Positions 55,535 through 64,000 of a DNA stretch of 64,000 nt are shown here, piece after piece. Below the pieces are notes generated by a model, which was not told the DNA's origin, searched no databases, and saw only the letters and a list, made by a program, of their open reading frames with translations. A program made the position numbers and the translations under genes. The stretch comes from Psychromicrobium lacuslunae. GTDB lineage: Bacteria; Actinomycetota; Actinomycetes; Actinomycetales; Micrococcaceae. The DNA lies in the NCBI RefSeq assembly GCF_000950575.1, contig NZ_CP011005.1, positions 1,054,001 to 1,118,000 on the forward strand. Reading direction: 5' to 3'. Numbering within the stretch: the stretch's first letter is position 1; every line of letters starts with the position of its first letter.

Positions 55535-56476
55535 TCAGTGCTGATCGCGTTCCGGTTGGGGTAACCAAGCCTCGGACGGCATGGTGAGCCAATCGAATTC
55601 ATCACCGAGCTCTTGGGCGGCACTCAGTAACGCTTCAATAGCGTTGGGGTCAGCCCCGCGTCGCCAAATCATTGTCCAGGGAAAGAGCGCTACCGGATCG
55701 ACTAACGGTCGATAAACCCCGCCCGGCACCTCTGGCTGGGTGCTGAGCGTCAGAATAGGGGCATTCCTGCTGTGCAGGTGCTGCGCCAATTCTTCCACGC
55801 CCTGCACGTGCGGGTGTGCGTCAATGGCGTCGATACCGAGGCCAGCCAATAATTGCAATGCTGCGTGCTCCCAGCCCTGGGTAGCTTGATCTCCGGCGCG
55901 GAAACACAAGCCTTCGCCGCGCAGGGTTTCAAGCGGGATCTGGTTAAGCTGGGCGAGCGGATGCGTCAAAGGCAGTAAGACGCAAAGCCGTTCGTAGCGA
56001 ATGATTTGTTGTTGCAGACTGCCGGGGAGCTTGGGGTTACGGCCAAAGGTGACATCAAGATCACCGGAGAGCAGTAGCGGGGTTGCTTCCTCCGCCCCGG
56101 TCAGGTATCTGGCGAAAAACTCGCCCCGGGGAGCGAGTTCCCGAGCCCGGCTCAGAATGCGGCTCGGCGTCAGCCCCGGACCGACCACATCGACGGTTAA
56201 CGGGCTGAGCTCGCTGACCAATTCTTGCAAGGCCAGATCGTGTAGCGCCACAATTTCGCGGGCCCGGCCCAGCAGCTTACGGCCTGCCGAAGTGAGTGAG
56301 ACTCGTCGAGTAGTCCGGTTGATCAGGGTCATCCCGAGGATGCTCTCAAGGCGTTGAATATCCCTGCTCAACGCCTGCTGAGCGATAAAAAGACGCTGGG
56401 CTGCGCGGCTGAAGTGCAATTCTTCGGCCACCACGACGTAGTAGCGCAGCAGCCGGATATCGAGATCTTGCGGCAT
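55535..56476 (-). CDS. LysR family transcriptional regulator
   Basis: This 313-residue regulator has a LysR helix-turn-helix at about residues 18-63 (V-V-V-A-E-E-L-H-F-S-R-A-A-Q-R-L, A-L-S-R-D-I-Q-R-L-E) and a substrate-binding-like effector domain. It resembles BenM/CatM-type regulators. It is divergent from an MFS-hydrolase operon across a 124-base gap that contains operator palindromes, so that operon is its probable target. Confidence 0.93.
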   Translation of the reverse strand: MPQDLDIRLLRYYVVVAEELHFSRAAQRLFIAQQALSRDIQRLESILGMTLINRTTRRVSLTSAGRKLLGRAREIVALHDLALQELVSELSPLTVDVVGPGLTPSRILSRARELAPRGEFFARYLTGAEEATPLLLSGDLDVTFGRNPKLPGSLQQQIIRYERLCVLLPLTHPLAQLNQIPLETLRGEGLCFRAGDQATQGWEHAALQLLAGLGIDAIDAHPHVQGVEELAQHLHSRNAPILTLSTQPEVPGGVYRPLVDPVALFPWTMIWRRGADPNAIEALLSAAQELGDEFDWLTMPSEAWLPQPERDQH

Positions 56477-56488
56477 CTGCTCAATCTA

Positions 56489-56533
56489 ACCCAGATTCAC
56501 TCATTTTCTGGGTAAATCCTTCGCGAATGAGTG
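56489..56533. promoter_or_regulatory. operator palindromes between LysR and MFS genes
   Basis: ACCCAGA (56489-56495)-N11-TCTGGGT (56507-56513) has the spacing of a LysR box. Overlapping it is CACTCATT (56498-56505)-N20-AATGAGTG (56526-56533). Both lie between the divergent LysR and MFS genes. Confidence 0.6.
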
Positions 56534-56600
56534 TTGGACGGTGCGGAGAAAGCCGAAGAAGCTTGAAAGTAAGCACTCAAAAGTTGAAGGGGTGATCACC

Positions 56601-57881
56601 ATGACACAGCGAAAAATGTCGCAGCGGAAAACGGTGACTTTGCTTTACCTACTTTCAGGCATGCTCAACGCTTCCTGGGGAGCGACAATAGCCGCCACCG
56701 ATCTCCGACTGAACCTGGGACCGGCCCAGCTGAGTAATATTTTGCTGTCCCTGGCGGTCGGTTCGATGCTGGCGATGCCGCTGGCCGGTCAGTTCGCCAA
56801 GCGATTTGGCGGATCCACTCTCTTAGCTTTCAGTGCGCCACTGGCTAGCGCAGCTTTACTGGGACCCGCACTGGCAGTGAGTACAGGGCAACTGCTTGCC
56901 ACGGTTCTGCTGCTCGGCCTAGGTTCGGGCTGCCTCAATATTGCGCTGAGCCTGCAAGCGGTCGCCGTCGAACGCGCTACCGGCCAGGCGATGATGTCGA
57001 GATTGCATGCCACCTGGACCGTTGGCGCCGTCAGTGGTGCCGCTCTGGTCAGTCTCAGTTTGCAGCTAGGGGTCTCGGTTGTCGCGCTGATGTGTGCTGC
57101 CGCTGGCTTGCTGACTTCGTTGAACCTGATTCTAGTTGCCAGAGCTTCGCGGGCTGCTGCGCTGCCGGAGCGCGAACCGGCCGCCGCACCGGCAGCCAAC
57201 GCCATCGGACGCTGGCGACTAATGAGTTTCGGCCTGCTCGGGACGGCTGCCTTCTTGGCCGAAAGCGCGGCCACGGACTGGGCTGGCGTGCATGCCAGCC
57301 GAACTCTGGGGGCCAGTGCGGCGCTCGCTCCGCTGCCGTACCTGGGATTTTTCTTGACCATGATGGTGACCAGATTCTTCGGTGATTTGCTCCGCACCCG
57401 GCTTGGACTTCGCCGAGCTTTCCGGCTCTCCGGGATGACTGCACTGACTGGATTCCTGCTGATTTTATTGACTAGTGCGATCCCTGGAGGATCTGAACTG
57501 CGGCTTGGTCTGGCCGTGCTCGGCTGGAGCGTGGTCGGCGCCGGTATGGCGCTGATCTGGCCTATGGTGATCAGTGCGATTGGTGCACAGAGTGACGATC
57601 CCAAGGCCATCTCCTGGGCGAGCACCATCTCTTTTACCGGTGGACTGCTGGGACCGACGGTGATCGGTTATCTCGCTGCGGCGAGCAATTTGAGCATTGC
57701 GCTCCTGGTGCCAACTGCCCTGACGCTGCTACTTACCGCATTGGCTCCCAGCATCTTGCTGAGGAGCACTTCGAGCCACAACAGCGGGTCAAAACTTCTC
57801 GGCGGAGCGGGCGCTGAGCCAATACACGTAGTACATTCCCACATAACACCAAGGGCCACGGCCCAGCATGGAAGGAAATAG
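56601..57881 (+). CDS. MFS transporter
   Basis: The 426-residue protein has about twelve hydrophobic segments of the major facilitator superfamily, with G-M-L-N-A-S-W-G in helix 1, G-Q-F-A-K-R-F-G in the loop 2-3 position and a polar linker near residue 210. ATG at 56601 is used because GAAGGGG precedes it at a good distance; the longer frame from 56541 adds a basic tail. It resembles efflux-type or sugar transporters of the YbjJ type. The substrate is not known. It is followed two bases later by a hydrolase gene and is divergent from a LysR gene. Confidence 0.88.
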   Translation: MTQRKMSQRKTVTLLYLLSGMLNASWGATIAATDLRLNLGPAQLSNILLSLAVGSMLAMPLAGQFAKRFGGSTLLAFSAPLASAALLGPALAVSTGQLLATVLLLGLGSGCLNIALSLQAVAVERATGQAMMSRLHATWTVGAVSGAALVSLSLQLGVSVVALMCAAAGLLTSLNLILVARASRAAALPEREPAAAPAANAIGRWRLMSFGLLGTAAFLAESAATDWAGVHASRTLGASAALAPLPYLGFFLTMMVTRFFGDLLRTRLGLRRAFRLSGMTALTGFLLILLTSAIPGGSELRLGLAVLGWSVVGAGMALIWPMVISAIGAQSDDPKAISWASTISFTGGLLGPTVIGYLAAASNLSIALLVPTALTLLLTALAPSILLRSTSSHNSGSKLLGGAGAEPIHVVHSHITPRATAQHGRK

Positions 57882-57883
57882 CA

Positions 57884-58708
57884 ATGTCCGAGAACACCGT
57901 CAAAACCGGCACCCTGCACCTCGCCGACACCGATTTATACTACGAAGTCCGGGGCAGTGGTCCCTGGCTGGCGCTGCTTGGCGCACCGATGGAGGCAGCC
58001 GCTTTCACGCCCCTGGCTGAGTTGCTCGCGACTAACCACACCGTGCTGACCATGGATCCTCGTGGTGTGGCGGGCAGCCAGCTGGCCGATCCAGAAACGG
58101 ACTCCAGCCCTGAACTCCGGGCCGCTGATCTGGCTCGGGTACTTGAGGAACTCAAAGTAGACACCTTGGCCCTCTTTGGTTCCAGTGGCGGCGCAGTCAC
58201 TACGCTCGCTTTTGCCGAGGCTTATCCAGATCGGGTGCATACCGTGATTGCTCACGAGCCTCCTCTGGTGGAGTTACTGGCTGACCGCGAACAGCAAAGA
58301 GTCGGTACCGAGCAGATCATCACCGCTTTTAAGGAACAGGGCAGCCTTGCCGCCTGGACCGAATTCTTCCGCGTTGCCGGGCTCGAGCTGCCGCCGGAGG
58401 TGATGGAGCAAATGTTTGGCGGCGAACAGTCTGCGGAACAGCTCGCCGAACATCGGCATTTCTTCCTCCATGAGATGAAAGCAACAACGCACTGGCAGCC
58501 GAACCTGCAAGGCCTGCGCGAAGGCGGCACCCGGATAATGGTCGGTCTTGGTGAGGAGTCAGTCGGGCAGCTCTGCGACCGCACTTCGCAGGCTCTGGCC
58601 GCGGGCTTGGACGCTGATTTGGTGAGTTTCGCAGGTGACCATACCGGCTTTGTCGATCACCCGGAAGCTTTCGCGGAACGGCTGAACGAAGTGCTGGCCG
58701 GGCAATAG
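57884..58708 (+). CDS. alpha/beta hydrolase
   Basis: The 274-residue protein belongs to the alpha/beta hydrolase fold. The nucleophile elbow is G-S-S-G-G at about residues 96-100 (G-x-S-x-G with Ser before the nucleophile), the oxyanion strand is L-L-G-A-P-M in place of H-G, and G-D-H-T-G-F-V-D supplies the C-terminal His. It is co-transcribed with the MFS gene (two-base gap), so a transported ester or lactone is a reasonable substrate guess. ATG at 57884 follows GGAAGGAAAT. Confidence 0.88.
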   Translation: MSENTVKTGTLHLADTDLYYEVRGSGPWLALLGAPMEAAAFTPLAELLATNHTVLTMDPRGVAGSQLADPETDSSPELRAADLARVLEELKVDTLALFGSSGGAVTTLAFAEAYPDRVHTVIAHEPPLVELLADREQQRVGTEQIITAFKEQGSLAAWTEFFRVAGLELPPEVMEQMFGGEQSAEQLAEHRHFFLHEMKATTHWQPNLQGLREGGTRIMVGLGEESVGQLCDRTSQALAAGLDADLVSFAGDHTGFVDHPEAFAERLNEVLAGQ

Positions 58709-58721
58709 AAAAGGAATTTCT

Positions 58722-58762
58722 GAGGGCTGGCCCGGCTGCGAAGTGCGGCCCGGCCAGCCCTC
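58722..58762 (+). terminator. terminator of the MFS-hydrolase operon
   Basis: GAGGGCTGGCC (58722-58732) pairs with GGCCAGCCCTC (58752-58762), and the inner part can pair further. It lies 13 bases after the hydrolase stop. Confidence 0.75.
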
Positions 58763-58769
58763 AAGAAAG

Positions 58770-58805
58770 CGAAACATTTCGACTAGTTTGTGAAACGTTT
58801 TCACA
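58770..58805. promoter_or_regulatory. paired LacI-type operator palindromes
   Basis: CGAAA-CA-TTTCG (58770-58781) and TGTGAAA-CGT-TTTCACA (58789-58805) are two symmetric sites seven bases apart. The second has the central CG of LacI-family operators. They lie upstream of the PL8 lyase gene at 58983, after the terminator of the previous operon, so they probably control the lyase. No LacI gene is in the window. Confidence 0.6.
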
Positions 58806-58890
58806 GCCATAGCCCTAGTTCTGCTCAAGTTCAGGGCGGTAGCTGAGCGGAGTGGGATTCATCTTGCTGCTCAGTCTGTGAATCTGTTCA

Positions 58891-58903
58891 GTTGATGTTC
58901 AAC
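58891..58903 (+). promoter_or_regulatory. short palindrome upstream of the PL8 gene
   Basis: GTTGA-TGT-TCAAC, 80 bases before the lyase start. It may be a further operator half or part of the promoter. The regulator is unknown. Confidence 0.35.
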
Positions 58904-58982
58904 AAAGTCTCGTTCTGGTAGTTCTAATGCAACACCGAGCTCCTCGCATCGAAGTCTTGGGGTCTCACAGAGAGGAGCAGTC

Positions 58983-61751
58983 ATGGAGCTGCGCAGACGT
59001 CACTTTTTACAGCTTTCGGCCGGAACGGCCTCGGGTCTGGCGCTTTGGAGCTTCGCCGCCGCGCCAATCGCCTGGGCTGCCACTGATTTCGAGACGGCCC
59101 GGGCACGGCGCGTTGAGATCCTCAACGGGGGTCTGCTGGATACCACAGATCAGGACATTGCCGCCGCCGTGCTGGCCTCGGATTCGAAAGCCCAGGGCTA
59201 TTGGTCAAGTCTCGAAAAGTCAGCTTCTAGAAACTATCTCTGGAGCGATCTGAGCCCCTTTGACTCCCCGGAAAAAGCCAATAATAGTCTCGACCGGCTG
59301 CGCACTATGGCGATTGCCTGGTCGGCGCCGAGCAGCAGTTTGCAAGGTAATGCCACGCTGCTCGCGGATGTGCTTTCTGGCCTAAGCTTTTGGGGCACTA
59401 AGTACAGCCAGAACAGCGCGGAGACCGGGAACTGGTGGTTCTGGGAGATTGGCATGCCCAATCTGCTCGCCGACCTGGGGGTGCTGCTTTACCCAAAGCT
59501 GAGCGCCGCGCAGAAGAGTTCGATCGATGGTTTTATTGCTAAGTTCGTCGGCAATCCCAATCTGCGCACCAATAGCCCGACGCTCAAGGAGACCGGTGCG
59601 AATCGCACCGATAAGGCGCATATTGTGATCCGGCACGGCCTAATCATCGAAGACTCAACTCGCGTGTCGGTGGGGCGGGACGCACTCAGTGACACGGCTG
59701 GCTCCGGCGCCAATTCGGTGTTCGGCTATGTCAGCGCCGGGGACGGGTTCTACCTTGATGGCTCCTTCGTGCAGCACAGTAAACTCGCCTATGTCGGCTC
59801 CTATGGTCTGGTGACTATTGATGGCCTGGCCGATATCCTCACCCTCTTAGCCGGCACACCCTGGGCGGTCACCGACCCCAAGGTACGTACTCTCTACGAC
59901 GCGGCGCTGGCTAATTACGCTTGGTTTGTCTTTGACGCTCAGCTAATGGATGCGGTGCGGGGGCGAGCGGTTTCTCGCCGTGAGAACACCGGGCAGCTAG
60001 CTGGGCACACCCTGGCCGGAGCGATTGTCCAGCTAGCCAGCAGCTCAACCGAATATTCGACGCAGCTGAAGGCATTGGTGAAGGGCTGGCTACAGCGTGA
60101 CAACACGGTCAGCCCGCTGATCGGTAACTCGCTGAACCGGGCCCGACAGCTCAAAGCAGTGCTGAGTGATAACGCCGTGCTCGGTAGCACCGCCTTGCAA
60201 CGGCATCTGCAAACTCCGGACCAGGATCGGGTGGTGCATCATCGCGGGAGTTGGGCGGCGGCGTTTTCGCTTTCTTCCAAGCGAATGGGCCGCTACGAAT
60301 GGGGGAATGGCGAAAACAACACTGGCTGGTACCAAGGCGATGGCATGCTGCAGACCTTTGTCAGCACCGATCGTCGGAGCTTCGCTGATAATTACTGGGC
60401 CACGAGCGATCCATATCACTTGCCCGGCGTGACTAATGGCCTGCAGGTGCGGGAGAATGGCGGCGTTTCCGGCACCGGCATTCCGGCTGCGACTCAGGCC
60501 TGGGCCGGTGGTGTCGGCTGGCTGGATCGCCTCGGTACCGCCGGAATGGATCACAAGGCTTATGACGGCGATCTGGTGGCTAAGAAGTCGTGGTTTGCCC
60601 TTGACGATCTTGTGGTGGCCTTGGGCAGCGGAATCACCGCAAGCCAAGGACAGCGGGTACATTCAACTGTAGAGTCACGCAAACTGCAAACTGGAAATAA
60701 TCAACCACTCACCGTAGACGGAGTGGTGCAGCCCGGCAATCTAGGCAGTGTGCAAACGATCAACAACCCGAGTTGGGCGCATTTGCCCAATGTTGGTGGG
60801 TACCTCTTCCTGCAGCCCCAACCGCTCAGTCTGCTCCGCGAGACGCGGAGCGGGAGTTGGCGTACCGTCAACGTCAACGGCCCAACTGACCAGGTGAGCG
60901 ATAGCTACCAAACGATCTATCTAGACCACGGCACGAACCCGAGCGGTGCCAGCTATGCCTATGCGCTGCTGCCGGGAGCGAGCGCAGCTAGCACGCAAAG
61001 CAGGGCGGCCGCGAAGGGTTTCACTGTGCTCGCTAATAACAATGCGGTGCAAGCCATTGCGGTTAGCCAAAACAATCTCAGCATGGCCAATTTCTTCGCA
61101 GCGGGCAGCGCTGGGGATCTCAGCGTCGATCAACCCGCGGCAGTTGTCGCCGGAGAACAGCCCAATCAATTCGGTGGCACAGATCTGGTGGTCACCGTTG
61201 CTGAGCCCTCCCGGCACGGCCAGGTAGTAAATCTTTCCGTGAATCGCCAGGCAGGCACCGTGCTGGAGTACGCCGAGAAAACGGTTTTCAGCAGCACTCC
61301 GAATAAAGTTGTGATGGCGGTGCCGACGACTGGTACCCGAGGTCACACTCAGCAGTTCCGCTTTGGTCCGCTGGGCAGCACGGTGAAGCACAGTGCGAGC
61401 GGCAGTGGGCAGAATCAATGGAGCTACTCGACGGGGTGGACGATCGGTAGCCTCGATGCCTACACTACAACGACCGGCGGCACCGCCACGCTTCGATTCA
61501 CCGGCAGCAGGGTCTATTTGCAGTCCGCCTACGGTCCGGGTCAAGGCCTCATCGAGGTCAGTATTGACGGACAAGCACCGATCACTGTCGATTTATTCGG
61601 TGCGGTACGTAATGGCGTGCGAGTGGCGGCTGCCTTCGGCGGTCTTAACCCGAGCAGCTCACATACCCTGCTTGTGCGCTGTCTAGGCACCCAGAACCCG
61701 CGGGCGACCGGCCACGCGGCCGCGCTCAGCGGAGCGGTAGTGATCCCCTGA
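58983..61751 (+). CDS. secreted polysaccharide lyase family 8 (hyaluronate/chondroitin/xanthan lyase type)
   Basis: PL8 enzymes cleave uronic-acid polysaccharides by beta-elimination. A Tat signal with R-R-R-H-F-L near the start and cleavage after W-A-A leads to a 922-residue enzyme. The catalytic triad fits: Asn in T-G-A-N-R-T-D-K (about 203-210), His in F-V-Q-H-S-K (about 264) and Tyr in Y-V-G-S-Y-G; the aromatic patch N-W-W-F-W-E-I-G lies near 149. After the super-sandwich region an extra C-terminal jelly-roll domain (about 795-920, G-G-T-A-T-L-R-F-T-G-S-R and S-S-S-H-T-L-L-V) probably binds carbohydrate. The substrate among hyaluronan, chondroitin and xanthan cannot be fixed. It is convergent with the GH35 gene (three-base gap). 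Confidence 0.93.
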   Translation: MELRRRHFLQLSAGTASGLALWSFAAAPIAWAATDFETARARRVEILNGGLLDTTDQDIAAAVLASDSKAQGYWSSLEKSASRNYLWSDLSPFDSPEKANNSLDRLRTMAIAWSAPSSSLQGNATLLADVLSGLSFWGTKYSQNSAETGNWWFWEIGMPNLLADLGVLLYPKLSAAQKSSIDGFIAKFVGNPNLRTNSPTLKETGANRTDKAHIVIRHGLIIEDSTRVSVGRDALSDTAGSGANSVFGYVSAGDGFYLDGSFVQHSKLAYVGSYGLVTIDGLADILTLLAGTPWAVTDPKVRTLYDAALANYAWFVFDAQLMDAVRGRAVSRRENTGQLAGHTLAGAIVQLASSSTEYSTQLKALVKGWLQRDNTVSPLIGNSLNRARQLKAVLSDNAVLGSTALQRHLQTPDQDRVVHHRGSWAAAFSLSSKRMGRYEWGNGENNTGWYQGDGMLQTFVSTDRRSFADNYWATSDPYHLPGVTNGLQVRENGGVSGTGIPAATQAWAGGVGWLDRLGTAGMDHKAYDGDLVAKKSWFALDDLVVALGSGITASQGQRVHSTVESRKLQTGNNQPLTVDGVVQPGNLGSVQTINNPSWAHLPNVGGYLFLQPQPLSLLRETRSGSWRTVNVNGPTDQVSDSYQTIYLDHGTNPSGASYAYALLPGASAASTQSRAAAKGFTVLANNNAVQAIAVSQNNLSMANFFAAGSAGDLSVDQPAAVVAGEQPNQFGGTDLVVTVAEPSRHGQVVNLSVNRQAGTVLEYAEKTVFSSTPNKVVMAVPTTGTRGHTQQFRFGPLGSTVKHSASGSGQNQWSYSTGWTIGSLDAYTTTTGGTATLRFTGSRVYLQSAYGPGQGLIEVSIDGQAPITVDLFGAVRNGVRVAAAFGGLNPSSSHTLLVRCLGTQNPRATGHAAALSGAVVIP

Positions 61752-61754
61752 AGA

Positions 61755-63545
61755 TCAGTATTCGATGCCGCCGCCGACAGAGCCAAGTCGAGCTGCACCA
61801 AGCAGCTCGACGCTCGATCCAGCTTTTTCGAGTTCCAAGATACTCAGCCGATTACTACCGGGTTGTAATAGCCCAGCAGGCAGATAAAGCGTCTGCTGCG
61901 GTCCGCGATTCCAATAACGACCGAGCAGAAATCCGTTCACCCAAACGAATCCCTTGACCGAGCCCGGCAGTGCCAAGTGAGTATCCAGCGGCTCTGTGAC
62001 TTCGAGATTGGCGCTGAAGAAACCGGCGGCCGAGCCGTCACGGTGCCCAACGGCTGTGAGCTCGGCCAAGCGTCGTTGATCAAGTTCATCAAGCGCTAAT
62101 GGAGTTTGTTCCCAGCCAAAGCTGAGCCGTTGATTGATCAGTAAGCCGTCGATGCCTTTTGACTGACCGAGCAGATGACCGTAGTTGATCCGCCCTTGGT
62201 TCTCCACCAGCACTTCGACTACGGCACGTTCCCCGGCGCCGCTGAGGCGTAGTGGTTCATGCTCGGTTGCTTCAAAGACTCCGAGCTGTTCACCGTCCAC
62301 AAAGACAATCGCTCGATCGTGTAGACCGGAAACTCGTAGCGTGAACTCGCCGCGGGGCAGAATCGGCTGAGCACGGTAGAGCACTAGCCCCTGATAGCAG
62401 CCGAGTTCTTCAAAACTTTGTGGTCGCACCGAGGAAACCGTGCCGGAAAAGCTCCTTGCCGCTTCGAGCAGGCTAAGCCCAGGCGCCAGGTCTAGGCTGC
62501 TCAAAGGCAGTGTGCGCGGCGGCTCAGCGAGTTCGCCGAGCTCTGGCAGCTGATTGAAACGCCCAAAGACCTCCCGGATTGCATGAAATTTCTCGGTGAG
62601 CCTGCCGTCTTCGGCAATTGGTGCATCGGAGTCGTAGCTAGTTACCGTGGGTTGCAGTGCGCCGTCGTGGTTGGCTCCCGAGTTGAGTTCGAAGTTGCTG
62701 CCGCCGTGCGCCATGTAGAGGCAGACCGAGCCGCCAGCATCGAGGATTTCGGCGACGTTCGCGGCCGCGTCTTGAGCATCCCGCCGGTGGTGCTGTTCGC
62801 CCCAGTGGTCAAACCAGCCGTTCCAAAACTCCGCTGCAATGAAGTGTTCACCCGGCCGGCGGCGTTGCCAGGTGTGCACTGCTTCAGCGCCTCGGCTGCC
62901 GAGCGTGCCGGTGGCCAGCATGCCGTCGATCGAGCCGCCATCTAGATAGAAATCGTTCCCGCCATCGGCGCTGAAAATCAGCTCCGTCACACCGCGTTCG
63001 TGCAGGATCTGCTTGGTCCAAGCGACGTATTCTGGATCATCACCGTAGCTGCCGTATTCGTTTTCGGCCTGAAAGGCCACGATGGGGCCGCCCTGGCTAG
63101 CTTGCAGCGGGGTGAGCCGGGGGAGCAGCACATCAAACCAGCGTTGCACCGCCTCCTGATAAGTCCGTTCGGTACTGCGCAGGCCGATCCCGGGGGTACC
63201 GGTCAGCCAGCCCGGGAACCCTCCGTTATCCCACTCCGCGCAGATATAAGGGCCGGGGCGTACCATCACGTCTAGCTCGCGTTCGGCGGCCAGTTCAATG
63301 AAACGCTCAAGATTCGCCCAACCGGTAAAGTCCGGATCAGCATCGGGTTGGCGTTGGTGGAAGTTCCAGGCCACATATGTATCTAGGGTGTTTGCGCCCA
63401 GCGCTTTGAGTCTGTCCAGCCGATCAGCCCATTGGCTGGGGTGCACCCTGAAGTAGTGGATCGCACCACCCAGTAGTCGGTGTTCTTTGCCGTAACGAAA
63501 CAGCTTTCCCTCGGCAGTGGTCAGCGCAGGATTGTCAGAAGGCAC
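61755..63545 (-). CDS. GH35 beta-galactosidase
   Basis: The 596-residue protein is a GH35 glycoside hydrolase without signal peptide. Typical segments are G-G-A-I-H-Y-F-R-V near the N-terminus, N-T-L-D-T-Y-V-A-W-N-F-H, and R-P-G-P-Y-I-C-A-E-W-D-N-G-G-F-P-G-W-L. The acid/base Glu is in A-F-Q-A-E-N-E-Y-G-S-Y-G (about residue 160), the nucleophile Glu in I-A-A-E-F-W-N-G-W-F-D-H-W-G (about 236). C-terminal beta domains follow. It starts with GTG at 63545. It lies next to a GH2 gene in the same direction and beside the PL8 lyase. Confidence 0.95.
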   Translation of the reverse strand: MPSDNPALTTAEGKLFRYGKEHRLLGGAIHYFRVHPSQWADRLDRLKALGANTLDTYVAWNFHQRQPDADPDFTGWANLERFIELAAERELDVMVRPGPYICAEWDNGGFPGWLTGTPGIGLRSTERTYQEAVQRWFDVLLPRLTPLQASQGGPIVAFQAENEYGSYGDDPEYVAWTKQILHERGVTELIFSADGGNDFYLDGGSIDGMLATGTLGSRGAEAVHTWQRRRPGEHFIAAEFWNGWFDHWGEQHHRRDAQDAAANVAEILDAGGSVCLYMAHGGSNFELNSGANHDGALQPTVTSYDSDAPIAEDGRLTEKFHAIREVFGRFNQLPELGELAEPPRTLPLSSLDLAPGLSLLEAARSFSGTVSSVRPQSFEELGCYQGLVLYRAQPILPRGEFTLRVSGLHDRAIVFVDGEQLGVFEATEHEPLRLSGAGERAVVEVLVENQGRINYGHLLGQSKGIDGLLINQRLSFGWEQTPLALDELDQRRLAELTAVGHRDGSAAGFFSANLEVTEPLDTHLALPGSVKGFVWVNGFLLGRYWNRGPQQTLYLPAGLLQPGSNRLSILELEKAGSSVELLGAARLGSVGGGIEY

Positions 63546-63617
63546 ACCAAGAATGCTATCGGTTTTGATCGTTCAGGCTTAAAAATCCAACACAGTTCGA
63601 CCGAGTATGACGGCGTT

Positions 63618-63645
63618 GCTGGGCAGCTTCGATAGGCAGCCCAGC
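63618..63645 (-). terminator. terminator after the GH2 gene
   Basis: GCTGGGC (63618-63624) pairs with GCCCAGC (63639-63645), immediately downstream of the GH2 stop at 63650 on the minus strand. The arms are short but the position is right. Confidence 0.5.
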
Positions 63646-63649
63646 GTCG

Positions 63650-64000
63650 CTAACTGATCAGGAAATTCATCGATCGAGCTTGGGCTCGCAGAGCGAACTC
63701 TGGCCAGACATCCGGACCGCAGGCCGCTGAGCCCAGGCCGTGCTGCGCCGCGTCAAGATAGAAGAAGCTGGAGTTCGACGATGGCAGTTCAAAGGGGTGT
63801 TGAGCAGCCGCCACTTGTTGGGCAGTATGCCGGGACAGCGTGAAGCCAGGCAGCCTGCCGTTCTGATCGGCGAGCGCCGCGATGCTGAGCACTGTCTGGT
63901 CCTGACTGAGCAGCTCAAGGTGTCGCAGTGCTGAGCGATGCCCGGTTTCTTGGGGCCGGGCGTAGTTTTCTGACAACTCATCGATGTGGCGGCGGTATTT
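63650..64000 (-). CDS. GH2 beta-galactosidase (LacZ-like), C-terminal part
   Basis: The open frame enters from the window edge and ends at 63650. The visible 116 residues match the C-terminal beta-sandwich of large GH2 beta-galactosidases: E-N-Y-A-R-P-Q-E-T-G-H-R, L-S-R-H-T-A-Q-Q-V-A-A-A-Q-H-P-F-E-L, then Y-L-D-A-A-Q-H-G-L-G-S-A-A-C-G-P-D-V-W-P-E. The start and the catalytic domain lie outside the window. With the GH35 and PL8 genes it forms a galactoside and polysaccharide utilisation cluster. Confidence 0.9.
   Translation of the reverse strand, partial: KYRRHIDELSENYARPQETGHRSALRHLELLSQDQTVLSIAALADQNGRLPGFTLSRHTAQQVAAAQHPFELPSSNSSFFYLDAAQHGLGSAACGPDVWPEFALRAQARSMNFLIS

Noticed and set aside
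56789-57628. Antisense frame of 279 codons over the MFS gene
   Set aside because: Ser/Ala/Arg-rich shadow of a GC-rich gene; no start signals.
58789-58805. Catabolite-responsive (cre/CcpA) site
   Set aside because: It is one base short of the cre consensus and CcpA is a Firmicutes regulator; a LacI-family operator is a safer description.

Overview
The window looks like chromosome of a moderately GC-rich actinobacterium, most likely from the Micrococcaceae (the Arthrobacter / Psychromicrobium / Renibacterium group). The evidence is the conserved backbone order (comEC-like end, holA, rpsT, lepA, hemW, hrcA-dnaJ-rsmE, phoH-ybeY-CNNM-era, leuA, recO-uppS, pyrD, erpA, ctaCDF, qcrCAB-ctaE, trpD), actinobacterial signatures (DUF3097, DUF3043 and DUF3054 genes, ctaF-type subunit IV, diheme QcrC, Rieske protein with an extended N-terminus) and frequent GTG/TTG starts. 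The genus is an inference; no rRNA or tRNA gene was seen.

Region 1 (1-17.1 kb) is housekeeping: DNA polymerase III delta, ribosomal protein S20, EF4/LepA, HemW, the HrcA/CIRCE-controlled dnaJ operon, rsmE, an SDR/LysR pair with a clear LysR operator, a GerMN lipoprotein with an odd start codon, and phoH-ybeY-CNNM-era with overlapping genes. Two decayed or shortened genes flank holA. Region 2 (17.1-33 kb) carries an LCP cell-wall ligase, an M13 peptidase, leuA preceded by a recognisable leader peptide and attenuator, a secreted zinc protease, recO-uppS, two tandem paralogous alpha/beta hydrolases with an FAD dehydrogenase, pyrD and an M20 dipeptidase.

Region 3 (33-45 kb) is respiration: erpA, ctaCDF and, divergently, qcrCAB and ctaE, which together encode the bcc-aa3 supercomplex. 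It is interrupted at 37-40.4 kb by a small accessory patch: a GntR regulator, a VOC protein, and an isolated two-gene operon for a secreted protein with a hydrophobic C-terminus plus a small membrane protein. I regard that pair as the best candidate for an undescribed system, possibly a bacteriocin-like effector and its immunity protein.

Region 4 (45-58.7 kb) mixes trpD, an AsnC-type ligand-binding protein, a ComB-like phosphatase, a sigma/anti-sigma pair, an ArsR-SRPBCC operon, a sugar isomerase-like TIM barrel, PoxB, a stand-alone TOPRIM protein, VOC proteins and a LysR/MFS/hydrolase locus. Several intergenic regions contain near-perfect operator palindromes. Region 5 (58.7-64 kb) is a polysaccharide utilisation cluster: a Tat-exported PL8 lyase, a GH35 beta-galactosidase and the C-terminal part of a GH2 beta-galactosidase, preceded by LacI-type operator palindromes.
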